35,571 bases of DNA from Rhodospirillales bacterium. GTDB lineage: Bacteria; Pseudomonadota; Alphaproteobacteria; ATCC43930; CGMCC-115725. Under the pieces are notes generated by a model. The model had not been told where the DNA came from, did no database searches, and worked only from the letters and a program-made list of their open reading frames with translations. The stretch is taken from positions 1 to 35,571 of the forward strand of contig JAQGIC010000059.1 in NCBI GenBank assembly GCA_028288725.1. The letters are read 5' to 3'. The translations under genes were made by a program, and so were the position numbers. Of this stretch, positions 35,122 to 35,571 are shown piece after piece (the first letter of the stretch is position 1; each line of letters begins with the position of its first letter).

Positions 35122-35345
35122 CTAGGGGATGTACATAGCCTGTTTTCGCCTTTTGAAATCAGTAGGTTATCCTAACACTCCGTCATGCCCGGGCTTGACC
35201 CGGGCATCCACGCCCCTCCGCCGGAGCCCTGTTGGGCCGTGAAATCGGCTTGCCCAACCACGTGGATGGCCGGGTCAAGCCCGGCCATGACGATGTAAAA
35301 GACTAACCATCTGAAATAAAACAGAAATATATGTACATAGCCTAG
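35122..35345. mobile_element. 224-bp MITE-like insertion with flanking direct repeat
   Basis: The segment is bounded by the 10-bp direct repeat CGCGCAGGCG (35112-35121 and 35346-35355), and its removal restores an intact family A repeat. Its ends are inverted: CTAGGGGATGTACATA at 35122-35137 versus CTAGGCTATGTACATA read back from 35345 (14 of 16 match). It is too short to encode a transposase. The boundaries could shift by a base or two, giving an 8-bp duplication instead. A 13-bp direct repeat ATGTACATAGCCT also occurs at both ends (35129-35141, 35331-35343). Confidence 0.72.
35181..35292. repeat. Inner palindromic repeat (family B) inside the insertion
   Basis: Two 32-bp arms, 35181-35212 and 35261-35292, are inverted copies differing at 2 positions (CGTCATGCCCGGGCTTGACC..). 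They are separated by 48 bases. Each arm is itself nearly palindromic around GGGCTTGACCC. This is a different repeat family from the outer one and is common in alphaproteobacteria. Confidence 0.85.
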
Positions 35346-35439
35346 CGCGCAGGCGGGAATCCAGGGCGGCAGTAAACGCGGTTCAACGTCCTTCGCTTGC
35401 TCTGGATTCCCGCTTTCGCGGGAATGACGGTGAATTGGC

Positions 35440-35571
35440 TCACAACTTCGGCGGCGGCTCCGTCTCCTTGTGATCATCGGCCCCGCGCGCGGCCTTGATC
35501 TGCTGGGGCGTCACCTGGCCCTCGCGGCCGCTGAACTGGCCGATCGTGTAGTTGGCGATCGCCGCCATTTC
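35440..35571 (-). CDS. C-terminus of a c-type cytochrome, cut by the window edge
   Basis: The last 43 residues of a minus-strand gene: EMAAIANYTIGQFSGREGQ, then VTPQQIKAARG, then a charged tail ending EPPPKL. The pattern [DE]xAAIANYxxxxxG..G.VTP is the C-terminal helix and tail of class I c-type cytochromes such as those attached to molybdenum or PQQ dehydrogenases. The haem-binding CxxCH would lie outside the window. The TGA is at 35442-35440. The identification rests on this short tail. Confidence 0.62.
   Translation of the reverse strand, partial: EMAAIANYTIGQFSGREGQVTPQQIKAARGADDHKETEPPPKL

Larger units (their letters stand above)
35103..35429. repeat. Outer palindromic repeat (family A), split by an insertion
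   Basis: The right arm is a 28-bp palindromic unit at 35402-35429 (CTGGATTCCCGC..GCGGGAATGACG). The left arm is its inverted copy but interrupted: bases 35103-35121 and 35356-35364 join to give a 28-bp unit differing from the right arm at only 2 positions. The CGTCATTCCCGCG type of repeat is widespread in bacterial intergenic DNA. It begins one base after the valS stop. Confidence 0.85.

Overview
The window is about 35.6 kb of GC-rich DNA, densely packed with genes on both strands. It looks like the chromosome of a large-genome alphaproteobacterium, probably in or near the Rhodospirillales. The evidence is an alphaproteobacterial LexA direct repeat (GTTC-N7-GTTC) in front of dinB, a DinB with an N-terminal zinc ribbon, a cbpA-cbpM pair, a MucD-like protease and a Rickettsia-type (archaeal-like) ValS. 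This lineage call is inference from protein style; no rRNA is present. No rRNA, tRNA or CRISPR array was found.

Layout. (a) 1-10106: a transport and beta-oxidation-like module. It holds a thiolase, a bifunctional enoyl-CoA hydratase/3-hydroxyacyl-CoA dehydrogenase, a tandem (two-domain) TetR regulator, and a five-gene LIV-type ABC importer whose last gene overlaps a MaoC-type hydratase. Together they suggest uptake of a carboxylic or amino-acid-like compound and its breakdown as a CoA ester; the substrate is unknown. (b) 10234-14268: protein quality control, with cbpA-cbpM, a 44-residue basic protein with a GTG start, a DegP/MucD protease and a two-copy PRC-barrel protein. (c) 14274-18638: a Tat-exported bicupin oxalate decarboxylase and a PATR-repeat autotransporter. 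(d) 18770-21273: a Crp/Fnr regulator, a CRP-type palindrome in its divergent upstream region, a small hypothetical gene, and an SOS-type dinB. (e) 21313-25398: a LysR regulator divergent from a three-gene operon (family VIII serine hydrolase, NmrA-like oxidoreductase, aldo/keto reductase). A truncated APC permease abuts the end of the LysR gene and marks an old recombination junction. (f) 25812-27355: an exported MetX-like hydrolase, then a repeat element and a frameshifted FkbM methyltransferase remnant. (g) 27367-32334: a peptide-type (Dpp/Opp) ABC importer with both ATPase domains fused in one protein and both permeases starting with TTG. (h) 32534-35101: valS. (i) 35103-35429: a nested repeat in which one palindromic repeat family is split by a 224-bp MITE-like insertion that itself carries a second palindromic repeat family. 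(j) 35440-end: the C-terminus of a c-type cytochrome.

No single wholly new multi-gene system stands out. The most notable signals are the nested insertion behind valS, a roughly 75-bp hairpin repeat found at the 3' ends of two unrelated genes, the regulatory sites at dinB and at the Crp/Fnr gene, the tandem TetR with a possible shared half-site, and the Rickettsia-type ValS.
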